64,000 nt of DNA, from contig NW_002476326.1 in the NCBI RefSeq assembly GCF_000189635.1, positions 186,001 to 250,000 on the forward strand. The letters are read 5' to 3'. Both the position numbers and the translations under genes were made by a program. Positions 49,758-61,605 of this stretch are shown in pieces (positions within the stretch are counted from its first letter, which is position 1; the number at the start of each line of letters is the position of its first letter). Below the pieces are notes generated by a model. The model had not been told where the DNA came from, did not search any database, and was given only the letters and a program-made list of their open reading frames with translations. This DNA comes from Tetrahymena thermophila SB210. Its lineage: Eukaryota; Ciliophora; Oligohymenophorea; Hymenostomatida; Tetrahymenidae.

Positions 49758-52700
49758 ATGAATAATTTGCAAAGCAAATATGCTTCATAACCAAACAGGC
49801 AAACATCTCTGAAGCCTCCTTTAAAAGACAGCTTATTGACAAAAAATCACACACCTGACCATATAGTAGGCGTGAAAAACAGCTTTAATGAAGTCTAAAA
49901 AAGGAAGTTTTTCAAAAAATTTTCAGAGCCAATAGATATATTATATTTAGATAGAAAATATGAAACAAACAAGAAATAAATAGATCCAAAAGTTGAAAAT
50001 TATCAAGCCATAGTAATCCGAAGATTTAATTTCCAATTAAAATTTATAGGATTAAATTATATTAGTAAATGCCATTGATTTCATATATAGTAAAACTAAA
50101 TTTATAAATTAGGCTCATTAATTTGAGTAATATCCTCCTTGTAGTTAAGAAGAAAGAAAAAAAGGTGTAGCTAGGGCAGATATTACAGAAGAAGGATTAG
50201 ATGATTGGATAGCTTAAAATATGAATAGAAGCATTCCTGAAATGCTTGATCCTAAAAAAAAATTTAACGTGCCTGTAAGTAACATTTAAAAATATAATTT
50301 CTATTAAAAATGTAAATCGTATTTTAAAGTATAATTATTTAGATAAGCTTAAAGAAAGATACCCTCATTTAATACCATGTAAGGCATTACTAATTGGATT
50401 TTTTAAATTAATTATTATACAAATAATTTAATTAGAAGTTGAAGTAGTTTGCGAAGATGAAGAAGAAATGTTTTTAAGAGGTTTATTAGAGGATAGCACT
50501 ATTGTTGATAGAAAAACTTTGTAAATAATAATAATTTATTGATAGAATTGTGAGTAATAAATAATATATTATATAAAAATATGAAGGGAAGAGAAAAAAA
50601 AGCAGTTTAAGAGAAAAGCAAACAAAAAAATACTAGAATCATTCTTTCTAAAACAACAGAACAAAGAAAAAGTTATAGATTTGAACATAGACCCTAAAAA
50701 ATTAGAACCAAAGTATTGCATTTAAAAAAAAATCATTTTCTTAAAATTTACAATCAGATTTTTATAATATTTATTTTTTAAACATTTTTTATTAGAGTAA
50801 TTCCAGGCACTTAAATTAAAGTTTCAACAATAAAATCTACTCAAGCAAACAACAGTCAATCAAATGAATTTCTTTAAAAATATGACATTCCAACATAGTC
50901 TTCAAATAAAAATACTCCTTATAGTTAATAAAGTGGGTACAACCCTAGGATTTCAATAACCTCTCATTAAAAAAAAAGATATATAACTAACAATACTCAA
51001 GCTGATGAACAACCTGAATAAAATGATTCAAAAAATAATTTTAGATCTACATCCTATGATAGCACTTTAAACTCAGCAGCTCATAAACTGTTTACTCTTA
51101 ATATTAGTAATTTCTTAAGAAAATCAAATAATGAAAAAGACATAGAGACGTCCATAGCAGAAAAGGAACTGAGCTTTATTGAAGTAATTTCATCAAAAAT
51201 TTGCTGATAAATATTTAATTTAAATTAATAAAATAGGGTTTAATTAATAAATAAAATGAAAGAAAATAGCTTGAAGAGTTAACAAGAGAATAGAAAAAAT
51301 AATCAATCGATTATTTTAAAGATCTTTAAAAGTAAAATAGAAAAGAACTAAATAGAATTGTGAATGATGCTATGTCATACTGCTAAAATCCTCCTGATTT
51401 AGGATAATTTTAGCATATACCAACCAATACATCTCAGTAAGTTACCAAAGAAAAGCGTCCATAAAGTCATTCTTCGAGTAGAGCTTAATCTAGTTCTACA
51501 TAAAAAAGATTCTTTATATTAACAAAACTTTAATCTAAACCCAGTACGGCCTAATCAGGAAAAAGAGCAACTCATCTCAATAACTTTAGTAATATAAATG
51601 GCAATTAATATAATGAAAAAATAGATTATAACGCCTAGTAGACCAAGCAAAGCTTTTATCTTTAAACAGATGAATAAGAAATTCATAAAAAAACTCAAAA
51701 CAACTTTTTTGACTTCTTTCTATAGGATAACTTCATAAAAGTTTAAAATGAATCACCTATAAAATCCTCCTTAAATCCCATATCAACTAATTAAGATTAT
51801 AAAATAAATATCAGTAATTTTTTAAATAATTTCATCAATCTGTTTTAACATAAAACATTTATTAAAATAAAGATAAATTTTTTGAGAACAATAGCTCCTA
51901 AAATACTAATTCTAGCTTCTACTATTAGTCATTAAGAACTTATAAATAAAATAAAATAAATTAAATGAGACAGAGAATCACATTGAAGGAATTAACTAAA
52001 GACTACATCAATTAAGACTAAAATAAAGGAACAACTATTTTTAACTAATCAAATTTAAATAAGTTTTAATAAAAGCAAAGAATAAAAAGCACATCTATGC
52101 ATAGTAAAACTTTATAAATACTTAAATGATTTTTTTATAATAAAATTTTAAAAAATAGATAACAGTAGCTTTACAAATAACTATACATCAAATCTTCAGA
52201 CTAGCTTTAATGGGAACCTAAACGAGTCTATAAATTTCAAAAAAATGGAATAAATTTAAACTAAAAAAGAAAATACATCTACGAGCATCATGCAAGGAAC
52301 ATCTCCTTCAAAAAAATAATCGGATTTACCAGAGTAAGTAGAAGATCTTCTAAATGGTGGCAGTGAGGATAATCTGCTTTAACCAAATGATGATTTTGCA
52401 AATCTTGTTTTGCATCTAGAAGAGCTAACAATCACTGAAAAAAAACATGTGACATAAATAGATAAATAAAAATATTTTTATTAAATAAAATTTATTAATT
52501 AATTAGGTAAATTAAATGTCCAATGCAGAGTTTTGGTTTTACAAAAGCTGGAAATTAATTGAAAAGGGATAAACAGAAGTAGCTACTTAATGTTTAAAAT
52601 AAGTATTAATACAAGATAAACTCCATTTTAAATCTATTTTTAATATGGGCTCTCTCTATGAGAAAACTAAAAAGTTTAAGACAGCTTTAAAATGGTTGAA

Positions 52701-54693
52701 AATGTAAAAATTTGCTAATTGAAATTTTTTCATTTATTCTATTTTGAAATTTAATTAAATAATTTTTATATTTTTAAAACAAATTAAAAGATCCTAGTAA
52801 TTTGGTGAAAATTTAGAATAAATTAAGTATGGAATAGCTTTGTGTTTATATAAATTGAAGGTCTTTGATGAGTCATACAATAACATAAATTCTTTGATAA
52901 TATAAATTAAAGAAAAAGATGACCCTCCATCTAGATATATTTATTTAAGAGCTTTATGCTTAAAGCAATTGAAAAGAATTCAAGAAGCTGAGGATGATTA
53001 TAAAATTTTTTATAAAAAGACAAGCCCTAAGAATTTTGATTTGCTCATGCACTTTATGATTTTATTTTCTTTTAAGTATAAAAGCAAAATAGCTAAATAT
53101 CAAGATATGGAAATAAAATATTCAGCTAGAACTTTTTGTAACTTCCATAGTGCTGTTTAGCAAATTCTTTAAGGAGAATACTTTGAAATGAAGCTAACTA
53201 AATTTTACAAAGAAAGTTTGGGATGGATAAATTAAGATGAATTATTACAAAAATTGCAAAATTTATCTTTTTTTAAGAGATTTGCTGTTTCTTTATTAGT
53301 AATTTTATTATTTTAAAATTTAAATATAATTTTTTTTATAGAAAAAGTCTTTACCTTACTTAGAGCATAATCTCTTAGAAAAAGAAAAGCTTATCAATCC
53401 ACCTGATGATGAGATTTATATCATTATATCAGGGTGTGTCTAAGTTTTCGATCACAGCAAAAATTATGAGAAACCTGACATCGTCTCTTATTATACAGAA
53501 GGAGATATTATAGGATGCGATCAATTAGAAAATGATTTATCTAAAAAACCAAATGTGTGGCTAATTTCCTAAACTCCTATTGAATATATAAAAATGAATA
53601 AAAATTTGTTTTTCGATTTGTGGAAAGGACAATACTCATTAGAAGGAGAAAAGATAACTTCGTTGCTTAGAAATTGCCCTATGTTTAAAGGAATCTCTGA
53701 AATATCTATGTTAAAATTGAGTTATGAACTTGTTTCAGTAAATAATTATGCATTATATAAAGAAGTTTATTAATAATATTTTATAAAAAGATGGAAGAAT
53801 TTAAGTAGAATGAAATAATTTATAATGATGGAACTTATTTAGAATCAATGAATTTCAATTATATTGAGATGAAGAAATGCAGCCAAAGGAGAGGAGCTGG
53901 TTTGCTAAAAAGAATTGTATAAAAAATGACTTCTTATACAAGTGCATTATATAAAATGACTAAATTTAGAAAATTTTGTATAAAAAACAAATAAAAAATT
54001 TAAAAATTAATGTGGAAAACAAAAATCATAAAGGGCTTTTATATAATTGTAGAAGGAATAGTAGAGTTAGAAAATGATTAAGGTTGGAGCTATATTTTAA
54101 CCCCAGGAGATTTCTTTGGTGAAAATTTAATTTTCAAAGTCAAATCTCTTTCTAATTTTGGAAGAATTAGAGCTGTTACAGAGAAAGTAAAAGTCCTCTT
54201 TTTACCTAGAGATAAGTTTAATCAAATAAATTCCTTAGATGTAAAATATTTTGTTTGCATTTATTATTATCATCAAAAAGTTTTACAATTTAACTAAAAA
54301 TAACTTTAAATATTGCATAAATCATTAAATATATTATTTTCTTTAATCTTAAAAAGCTATTTTATATAAAAAATAATAAAAATAATACTTGATTTTATAT
54401 TTATTAAAAAAAATAACTTTGAATTTAACTTATTTTATTTTTAATTAATAAATTTTATGAAGTATTAATGATAATTTAAATTCCAAAAATAAATTTAATT
54501 TAATTTAATTCTAAAATTATAGAGAGCAGTAATGAAAAGTAATTGCCTCAATAGAGAGTAAATTAAAAATATTGAATATCAAGCAAATAGGTATTCAGAA
54601 ATCAGGAAATTAAAGAAATAAAGATAAAGAGAAAAAGAAGAAAAAATGCTCTAAGATTAAACAGATGAAGATTACATTTAATCATTAATTTGA
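49758..54693 (+). CDS. TPR protein with two cyclic-nucleotide-binding-fold domains
   Basis: Start MNNLQSKYASQPNRQTSLKP. About ten introns can be placed by phase, e.g. 50013-50112. The N-terminal half is low-complexity (Gln/Asn/Ser/Lys). Around 52510-53320 come TPR-like helices (AEFWFYKSWKLIEKGQTEVA, GKNLEQIKYGIALCLYKLK, SRYIYLRALCLKQLKRIQEA). Then a first cNMP-binding roll near 53340-53750 (EIYIIISGCVQVF, TEGDIIGCDQLEND) and a second near 53830-54240 (GFYIIVEGIVELE, LTPGDFFGENLIF, GRIRAVTEKVKVLFLPRDKF). The second keeps the Gly-Glu and Arg-Ala of a phosphate-binding cassette; the first lacks both. After a ~280-nt intron a basic/acidic helical tail ends at TGA 54691-54693. There is no kinase or channel domain, so it may be a cyclic-nucleotide-responsive scaffold. 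A separate gene end within the low-complexity part cannot be excluded. Confidence 0.78.
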
Positions 54694-55378
54694 TTAAGTA
54701 AGGTATACTCTTTATAATAAAAAAACCAACTGCAAATGCAAATAAATAAACTAATTAATTAATTAATGATTAATATCTACTCTAAGCTTTAAAATTATTT
54801 TATAGGACTTAATAAAAGTTAATAAGAGAAGGATAAATCTTTTATTATTTAAAAGAAAGTAGATTATGTTTAATTAATACAAAAATGGAATCAAAAACTA
54901 ATTTTTTCAATATAAACTATAAAATTTAATAAAATGCATAAGTTGATTTAATTTAAATTGAATTGTATTTTATATATTTATTTTTTTTAAGTTACCTTTA
55001 TCGTAGGTAATTTAATTATTTACTTAATTACTTACTTGTATGATAAATAGAATAGACTACTTCAAAATGGTTTATCCTTTAATATGATAATTAATTTATT
55101 ATTTTCTTATTTGTACACTTTATATAATATTAATTAATCTATATAATTTAATATAATTACTTAAATTTAATATTTAAATATTTTTATTTCAAGGAAAATT
55201 TTAATGAGTTTGTTTGTTGTTATTTATAAATTGAAATTTATTATCTTTGGTTGATTGATTGGTTGGTTGGATTATTTGTTTAATTTATTGATCTCTTTTG
55301 TATCAGATTATCGTATCTGCCAACAAATAAATAAACACTTAGATTTTCAAAATATTTTATTGGTATGTTTACATTTTT
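54694..55378. other. AT-rich intergenic region between convergent genes
   Basis: Between the TPR/cNMP gene (+) and the Gln-rich coiled-coil gene (-). It contains attaattaatta runs and a gattgattggttggttgg stretch at 55249-55269. No gene seen. Confidence 0.55.
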
Positions 55379-58366
55379 TCATTCTAATTAATGGATTGAT
55401 AAAGAATTATTTTGTAGTTCAGCTTAGCTTAAATCATGATAGTAATCTCCACTAGGTATAATTAAATTACTGCTGTTAAAATTTATTTTGCTTGATTATT
55501 GCGAATTGCTAATGCTACTGTTTTTAAGTATATTTCCTTTAGACTTAAATTAAATATCTTATTTCTACATTTTTGGATTAGTTATTATTTATTCGCCTTA
55601 TTGGTATTAAGATTTGTTGTTTATTTCATGTCTATAAATTAAGTAAAAAAATATAAATATGATAAACATAATAAAATAAAATAATTACATCATTTAGTTT
55701 TATAAATAGTTCTAATAAAAAGATTCACTGATATTTCCCTTTTCATCGTTTGAAGGATTCCTCATATGGAGAGAGTGGTATTTTTTATTACTTTACTGCA
55801 TTTAAGTAAGATTATTATAGTTAATAAATTTTTGCTTATCAATAATCTATGGGTGTTGCATTTCATATTGCTAATATTAATTTTCAGCTTCGTATTATTC
55901 ATTGAATAGATTGTCATCAGTTACATATTCAATTTCTTATTCATTATCTTAGATTTATCCGAAATTCATTATATTTTGATTTATTACTTAAGGTTTTATA
56001 CTCATGTTTTATTTTTCAATTTCATTTACCTCTGCCACAATATTGGGATTTGAATAATTAAAGATTCCTGTATTGTTATGTATGCCTTCACCTTCATATA
56101 TATCTTCTTATTGGAAGTTTGATCTATTCATATTCAAAGGCACTTTTTAGAAATTTAAGTGAGATTTAGGTTTGAGCATCTTTTATTATTGGCCATATTT
56201 TTAATTGTGAACACTAAAGAAATGGCTATTATTTTCAAAATCATCAAACTTAAGCTCATTCATACTCTCCTTCCTACTTATTTAGTATATTTTTGTTTTG
56301 TAAAAATAAATTTAATTTGTTCAATTTGATTACCCTTTAGATGAATAATTAAAGTTCTGTGAAGAGTAAGAATTTTTAGAATTTGATTTAAAAGTACTCA
56401 TTTCGCTGCTTTTCTATTACTGAGATTATAATTACCTAATAAAATTAAATTAAATTAATTTTCTTCATTCATACAAAATAATTTATTACTATAAAGCATA
56501 TTTAAGAGTGTAATGATCATTTTCACGATCAATAGTTAATTTAGCCAAATTATCTTATGTATGTTTTAATTTAAAGACAACCTCGTTGTATTTTTATTGC
56601 ATTTATTTGATCACATTTTCTAATTGTGCAATTTTCTATTAATTATAAAAAATTTTTAATTTTATTTTTTTAATTTTTTTGCTAATTACATTTTTATCTT
56701 CAGTTTTTTAAGTCATTAATTTTGATATTTCAAGCTACTGTAAATTTTTTTAATATTATAACTCCTTTTTCTCTCCAAGGATTTTTTCACATGTTTATTT
56801 ATATATCATGTTCTCCTTTATAAGTTATTCGTTTTATATCTGGATATTTTAAATTTGCGAATTCTAGAGATATCTATTATTGTTACTACCTAAGCCGCTA
56901 TTTTAGCTGTTAAAGAAATTGTTTTGATAAGCCTAGGTGCTAGGTTTTGAGGAAGTGTATGAAGGTGATTCATCTGGCTAGCTTAAGTAGGTCACATAAT
57001 TTCCTAAAAACTACAAAAATTAGGCCTAATCAGTTTTTTATACTGAAACTCCGGTGGACTGGTTTGTTTCGTGAGCAGACAAACTCTCTAAATTAAAATT
57101 AAAAATAATTAATTAATTAAAAGATTAAAACAAATTTTTTATCAAAATCAATCTCTAAAATTATTTTAAAAATTAATTTTTTTTAAAGTTAATCAATATT
57201 TTTTTTTCTATTTTGACTTTCTTCACCCATTTTTAATTATTTTAAGTTAATTCTAAATTTTAACTCAATTTCATGAATTGAAAAATATTAAAAAGTAGTT
57301 AATTAAGAATTTTATTAATTATATCTCAATATTTTACCTAAGTTATTTAACTAGTTGAGTTATTGATGTTATTAATATTGTTTTTAAATAGAATTTCTTC
57401 CCGAGTCTATTTTAAAGCTGAGATTATTATGCTATCCTTAAACCTTCTAACAATCACTTTAACTAGTATCATGAGCGCTTTTTTATAAAGCATCACTGCT
57501 CTTTTCAGATTATTTTTATTTACTAAATATAGGCAATGTTTCATTTAAACTGCGATGAGAAAGAGATTTCTGTTAAATTTAATTCTAGGAAGAAGGTTGG
57601 TTTTGATTTTCTTCTTTTGAGTCTAATTTATTGCTGCTTAAATTACTGTTTCTGTGTGTCTTTGATTAAAGCTCAAAAGAAGCTATATAATTTTAATAGA
57701 AATAAAATTATACTTTATCAACTATTACAAAATCCAATTTAAAAATTCTCACTTTAATGACTATTAGCTGCATCTGTGTGTCTGAGGGTATTTGTTGACA
57801 TATTCAAATCATTTTATGAAGACTGCTTTGCTTGATTTTATTGAGATGGAGTTGAAGAATATTACCCCATACTGCTTTTAGTTCTATTATGCATAGCTAT
57901 TTTCTTCTAATTATTACGAATTTCTTTTTACTTAAGACTATTCATTAACGAATTTATATAGTCCAAATTATCTTAACTTTTCTTATCCATATTTCCATAA
58001 TAGGCATCGCTTTGTTTGGAAAAATAGCCTATGCTTTTATTTTAATCGAATGAGCAATTGTTGGACTAGTTTTCATTATTTAACTTCAAAATTTACTGTT
58101 AATTTTAGCTATTTTATAATGCTTGCTGCTATTATTCCATCAAATTCAAATCTTTTTCAATATCTACTGCTGACTAATTTCTTTTCTTGTTTATCAACTC
58201 TATTAATTGTTAGGATTTCAAAAAAAGTTACTTTCTTCTTCAAATGAAAATCACATAAAAAAAATAAAATATTTAGCAAATTATAACTTAAAGAACTTAT
58301 TTAATTTGAATTTAATTCTTTACTTGCATATAAAAGGCTATTTGTCTTAGCTTTTGGAGTTGTCAT
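55379..58366 (-). CDS. Gln/Asn/Ser-rich protein with central coiled coil
   Basis: Start MTTPKAKTNSLLYA at 58366; intron 58200-58323, another near 57670-57710, then 57088-57337, and three or four more toward the 3' end; stop TGA at 55379-55381. All junctions used keep phase. The protein is dominated by Gln, Asn and Ser, many Gln encoded by TAA/TAG. A coiled coil lies around 56540-56800 (EKILGEKKELQYQ, NKIAQLENVIKQMQQK, then TIDRENDHYTLKYALQ). No domain is recognised and there is no signal peptide or membrane helix. A start at 57230 (MGEESQNRK) is possible but falls within what I read as a 250-nt intron. Opposite-strand hydrophobic frames at 57.4-58.25 kb are its antisense shadow. Likely a cytoskeletal or scaffold protein; function unknown. 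Confidence 0.68.
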
Positions 58367-59447
58367 TTTCAGTATTTGAATTTATTTTAAAAAAATAAGC
58401 TGTTGGATATAATATTTTAAACTAATGCTATAATCTAGTTTTTTAACAAAGAAATCTACCCAATTATCTATCTTTTTTTCTTTAATTTAATTATTATTAT
58501 TAATTAATTGATTTGTATTTTTTAACTTTGTTCAATTTATATTTTTCAAAAAATTTAAAACTATAAGATAGATTTCTTGACAACCTCTTTTATTCATTAC
58601 TATTTAACACATATTTACAAACAATCAATATTGAACAACCTATTTTCCCATTAAAAAATTTGAAATTTTTATTTATTTATTTATTGTTTGTTACTAATGG
58701 CTAATAGATAATAAATTAATTAGTTAATTTATAAATGTATTTGATATGTAGAAAAATTATGAAAAGCATAAATTATTAATTAACTAATTAAATAGATTGA
58801 CTAATATATAGAGAACTCTTCTGTTCGTTATTTATATAATCCACCAAATCTTATTTTTCTTAAATAATATAATAAGAAATTGCAAGAGTCATACAAAATT
58901 TTAATTAATTTCTATCATTTTTTAATCAATCAATCAATTATCCTATTTATCTATCTTAAATTTAGTAATATTTTGTCTAACTATTTTCATTTTAACAAGT
59001 AAAAAAAGATTGTCTTTTTTGATAGCTTAAATAAATTAATAATAGAAATAACATAAAATTATATTAGTAATTTTATTTTATTTTTCAAGAATTTCTGTTT
59101 TATAAATAAATAAACTAAGGCTTTGGCTATTAATACATTTCTGACCCAAGTAATGCTACTAATTTCGACTATCTTTCTTCCTATATTGATTAAAATAGAT
59201 AAATCAAATAGTAGAAAATAAAATTTGTTATTCAGAAAAATAAATGTAATAGAAGATTAAAACTTTAAATAGAGAGTACTAATTGAAATTCGAAAAAAGT
59301 AGCAATTAAAATGAATATCTTAGTGATATAAAACTTAAATTTTAAATTAAATCAACTTGCTACTAAGTTTACTAAATAACATTTTTGAGAAATAAATACT
59401 AATTATTTTAAAATTCATAATTTTTATATTTTTTAGAATTTTTTATA
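58367..59447. other. AT-rich intergenic region with one possible stray exon
   Basis: Promoter side of the Gln-rich gene and 3' side of the next minus-strand gene. A plus-strand segment at about 59095-59292 has coding-like composition (ISDPSNATNFDYLSSYIDQN) after a tttttcaag acceptor-like site, but no upstream exon was found. Otherwise A/T sequence. Confidence 0.45.
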
Positions 59448-60863
59448 TCACAATTAAATAATTAAAAATTATTTCTGGGAGAGTAGATATTAAGGAAAAT
59501 TTTATGGCAAGTAAGAGTTGGTTAATTATATAATCACTTTAAAAAATATTTTAAAAAAGATGATTGATTAATTAACCCTCGTAAAGTAAAATATTATGAT
59601 AAAAAAATTAAGAATACATTTTTGAATAAAAAAAATTTAGAATTTTACTTATTTAGTTTTTGAAAAGATTCTACGCTAAACAGCTGATTTTAAGTGAGCC
59701 ATTTCACTTTAATTAGTAGAATGTCTGATCATATCTTTAAATTATCTGAGTTTTTTTGATATATTGAACATTGAATCTACAGAATCATTTACTGATAGAG
59801 CATATTGTCTGTTCTCTCTCTCAAGTAAATAAAGTGGATCAATTTTATTTACAGATTATGATTTTATTAATTGATACTATTATTAAGGAGAATTAAGCAT
59901 ATCCATAGTAGTTTTTAGTGCCTATTAATTTGATAGAATAGGTTCTTAGTGTTTACCTATTGATAAAAAACGTTTTTTATCCCCTATATCTAGTACATCG
60001 TTGGGTTTTATTACCCTATCTAAATGAGAACGCAGATTTAAGTTTGTATATTCAGGTCTTAAGCTTTTATATAAATCTCCCACATATAAGTGCTAATCGT
60101 TTCTTTAATTTGATAAATCAACCTACCTCTCATCTTTAAATAACGATGATTAAGAGCCATACATATCTGCTATATTTGCTGCTCTTTATTAGGGTGATCT
60201 TGTAGTATTTGGAGAAGCTTGTACTTAATCGTAGTCCTTGTTCACTTGATAATCCTAAAACCCATAATTTTTTGGTTAGTATACTTTTTGATTAGATAAA
60301 TGATTCTAGCTTAAATCATTTTTTGGATTAACTATATCCTAAGAAGCTCTTTAGAATGGATTTTAAGTGCTAGTAGCATTAGAATATCTAGGATTTTATT
60401 ATCCATACAACCTTTCTAACTACATTTTATAATTTTTAGGATCAAATGCCATATTATTTGGTTTATCAGAAGAAAATTACTTTTATTTAATTTTATTATA
60501 TTGATCTTCATAGTTTGCTAGTACATACTTTTATCTATCCTATTTAAATTAAATTCTTTTTGGAAATGTTCAATATTCATCATAAGTTGCACAATTTTAC
60601 ATAATTTTAATTATTTTAGCTGTTGTATCCATTCATAAGAAATTATTAAGGTTTTGGTGCAGGTTCAGCAAATGCAACTCTTGGTGATCCTTGTTTTTAA
60701 ATAAGTTCCCCAAAATTGTTATACTCAAATTTAGTTCTCTAATTCATAAATTATATATCAATTAGGTAATTAAAAATGCAAATAAATAATTTTAAAAATA
60801 GCAAATATCATTAATGCTGCTTACAATAGGAGAGTGTTAATATAATAGACTAGCTTGAGACAT
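59448..60863 (-). CDS. Gln/Asn-rich hypothetical protein
   Basis: Start MSQASLLYQHSPI at 60863, intron 60739-60824 (gtaagc donor, phase 0), then RTKFEYNNFGELIQK; a second short intron follows QNNQNY (64 nt, phase 0) and a third probable intron is 59475-59648, ending KQFLIIQL at TGA 59448-59450. The ~370-residue product is hydrophilic and Gln/Asn/Ser-rich with no signal peptide, membrane helix or known domain. More ordered patches are LYVGDLYKSLRPEYTNLNLR and YLLERENRQYALSVNDSVDS, followed by a basic C-terminal region (KSAVQRRIFSKTK). The frame remains open upstream of the chosen ATG, so an earlier exon is possible. The neighbour at 55379-58366 has the same strand and similar composition, but I see no homology between them. 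Confidence 0.68.
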
Positions 60864-61605
60864 ATCCTTGAATTCTGTTAAACTTTTCTAAATAATGCTT
60901 GCTATATTTGTATATAAGTCTGACTATTTTTTTATTAAACTAAAGAATAAACAAATGGTGTTTAATTGATTAATTAATTAAATTATTTATTAATAATATG
61001 TTTTGCGATTAAAAAGTATGCAAATTTGAAACTAATAAATAAAAATTGATTTTTATTTTAATTAAAATAAACTGAAAAGTCAAACCAATTATTTATTTAC
61101 CTCACAAAAATCAGATTAATTTTATTAATATGACTTAGCATAATTATTTTTAAGCTCAAATAACTCTACTTTATATATTTTAATATTTTTATTGCTTAGT
61201 AATTTTAATAAAATTATTTATTGTCTTATTTATATATTCACAATAATTGAAATCTATCTTTATGATATTTTTAAAAAGATAAATTAATATTTTTTTAAAT
61301 TATTTTTTTATGAGCTTAATTATTCTAATTGAACAGAAGGAGAAGGAAGATATTAGAAAATAATATTTATGTATTTTATTATGTAAAATGAATATTTTTT
61401 ATGCTTAAAGAAATTGGATTAAAAAATATTTTTTAACTTCTTTTAGATTTATTAAAATTCGAATTAATTTAATATTATTTTAAAGATTGTTAAAATCTAT
61501 GCAATTTAATTTTAAAAAAATCTTTTAATAATATATAAATATTTTGAATTTATCTATAAAGAAAATTAATATTAAATTTTGCAAATTGAGATTTTAATTT
61601 TTCTG
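60864..61605. other. AT-rich divergent promoter region
   Basis: Lies between the starts of the Gln/Asn-rich gene (-) and VPS18 (+). Nearly pure A/T; only tgattaattaattaa-type palindromic runs stand out near 60967-60990. Confidence 0.55.

Noticed and set aside
57088..57337. Start codon MGEESQNRKK at 57230 as the beginning of a separate minus-strand gene
   Set aside because: The upstream Gln-rich exon ends at a gtaaaa donor and joins the downstream exon in phase 1, so this ATG most likely lies in an intron.
57380..58250. Plus-strand hydrophobic frames (e.g. MSNCWTSFHY..., FFSCLSTLLIVR) resembling a multi-pass membrane protein
   Set aside because: The reverse strand carries a Gln/Asn/Ser-rich frame that splices in phase across the whole region and joins the coiled-coil exons downstream; antisense of Asn/Lys/Gln codons naturally gives Phe/Leu/Ile.
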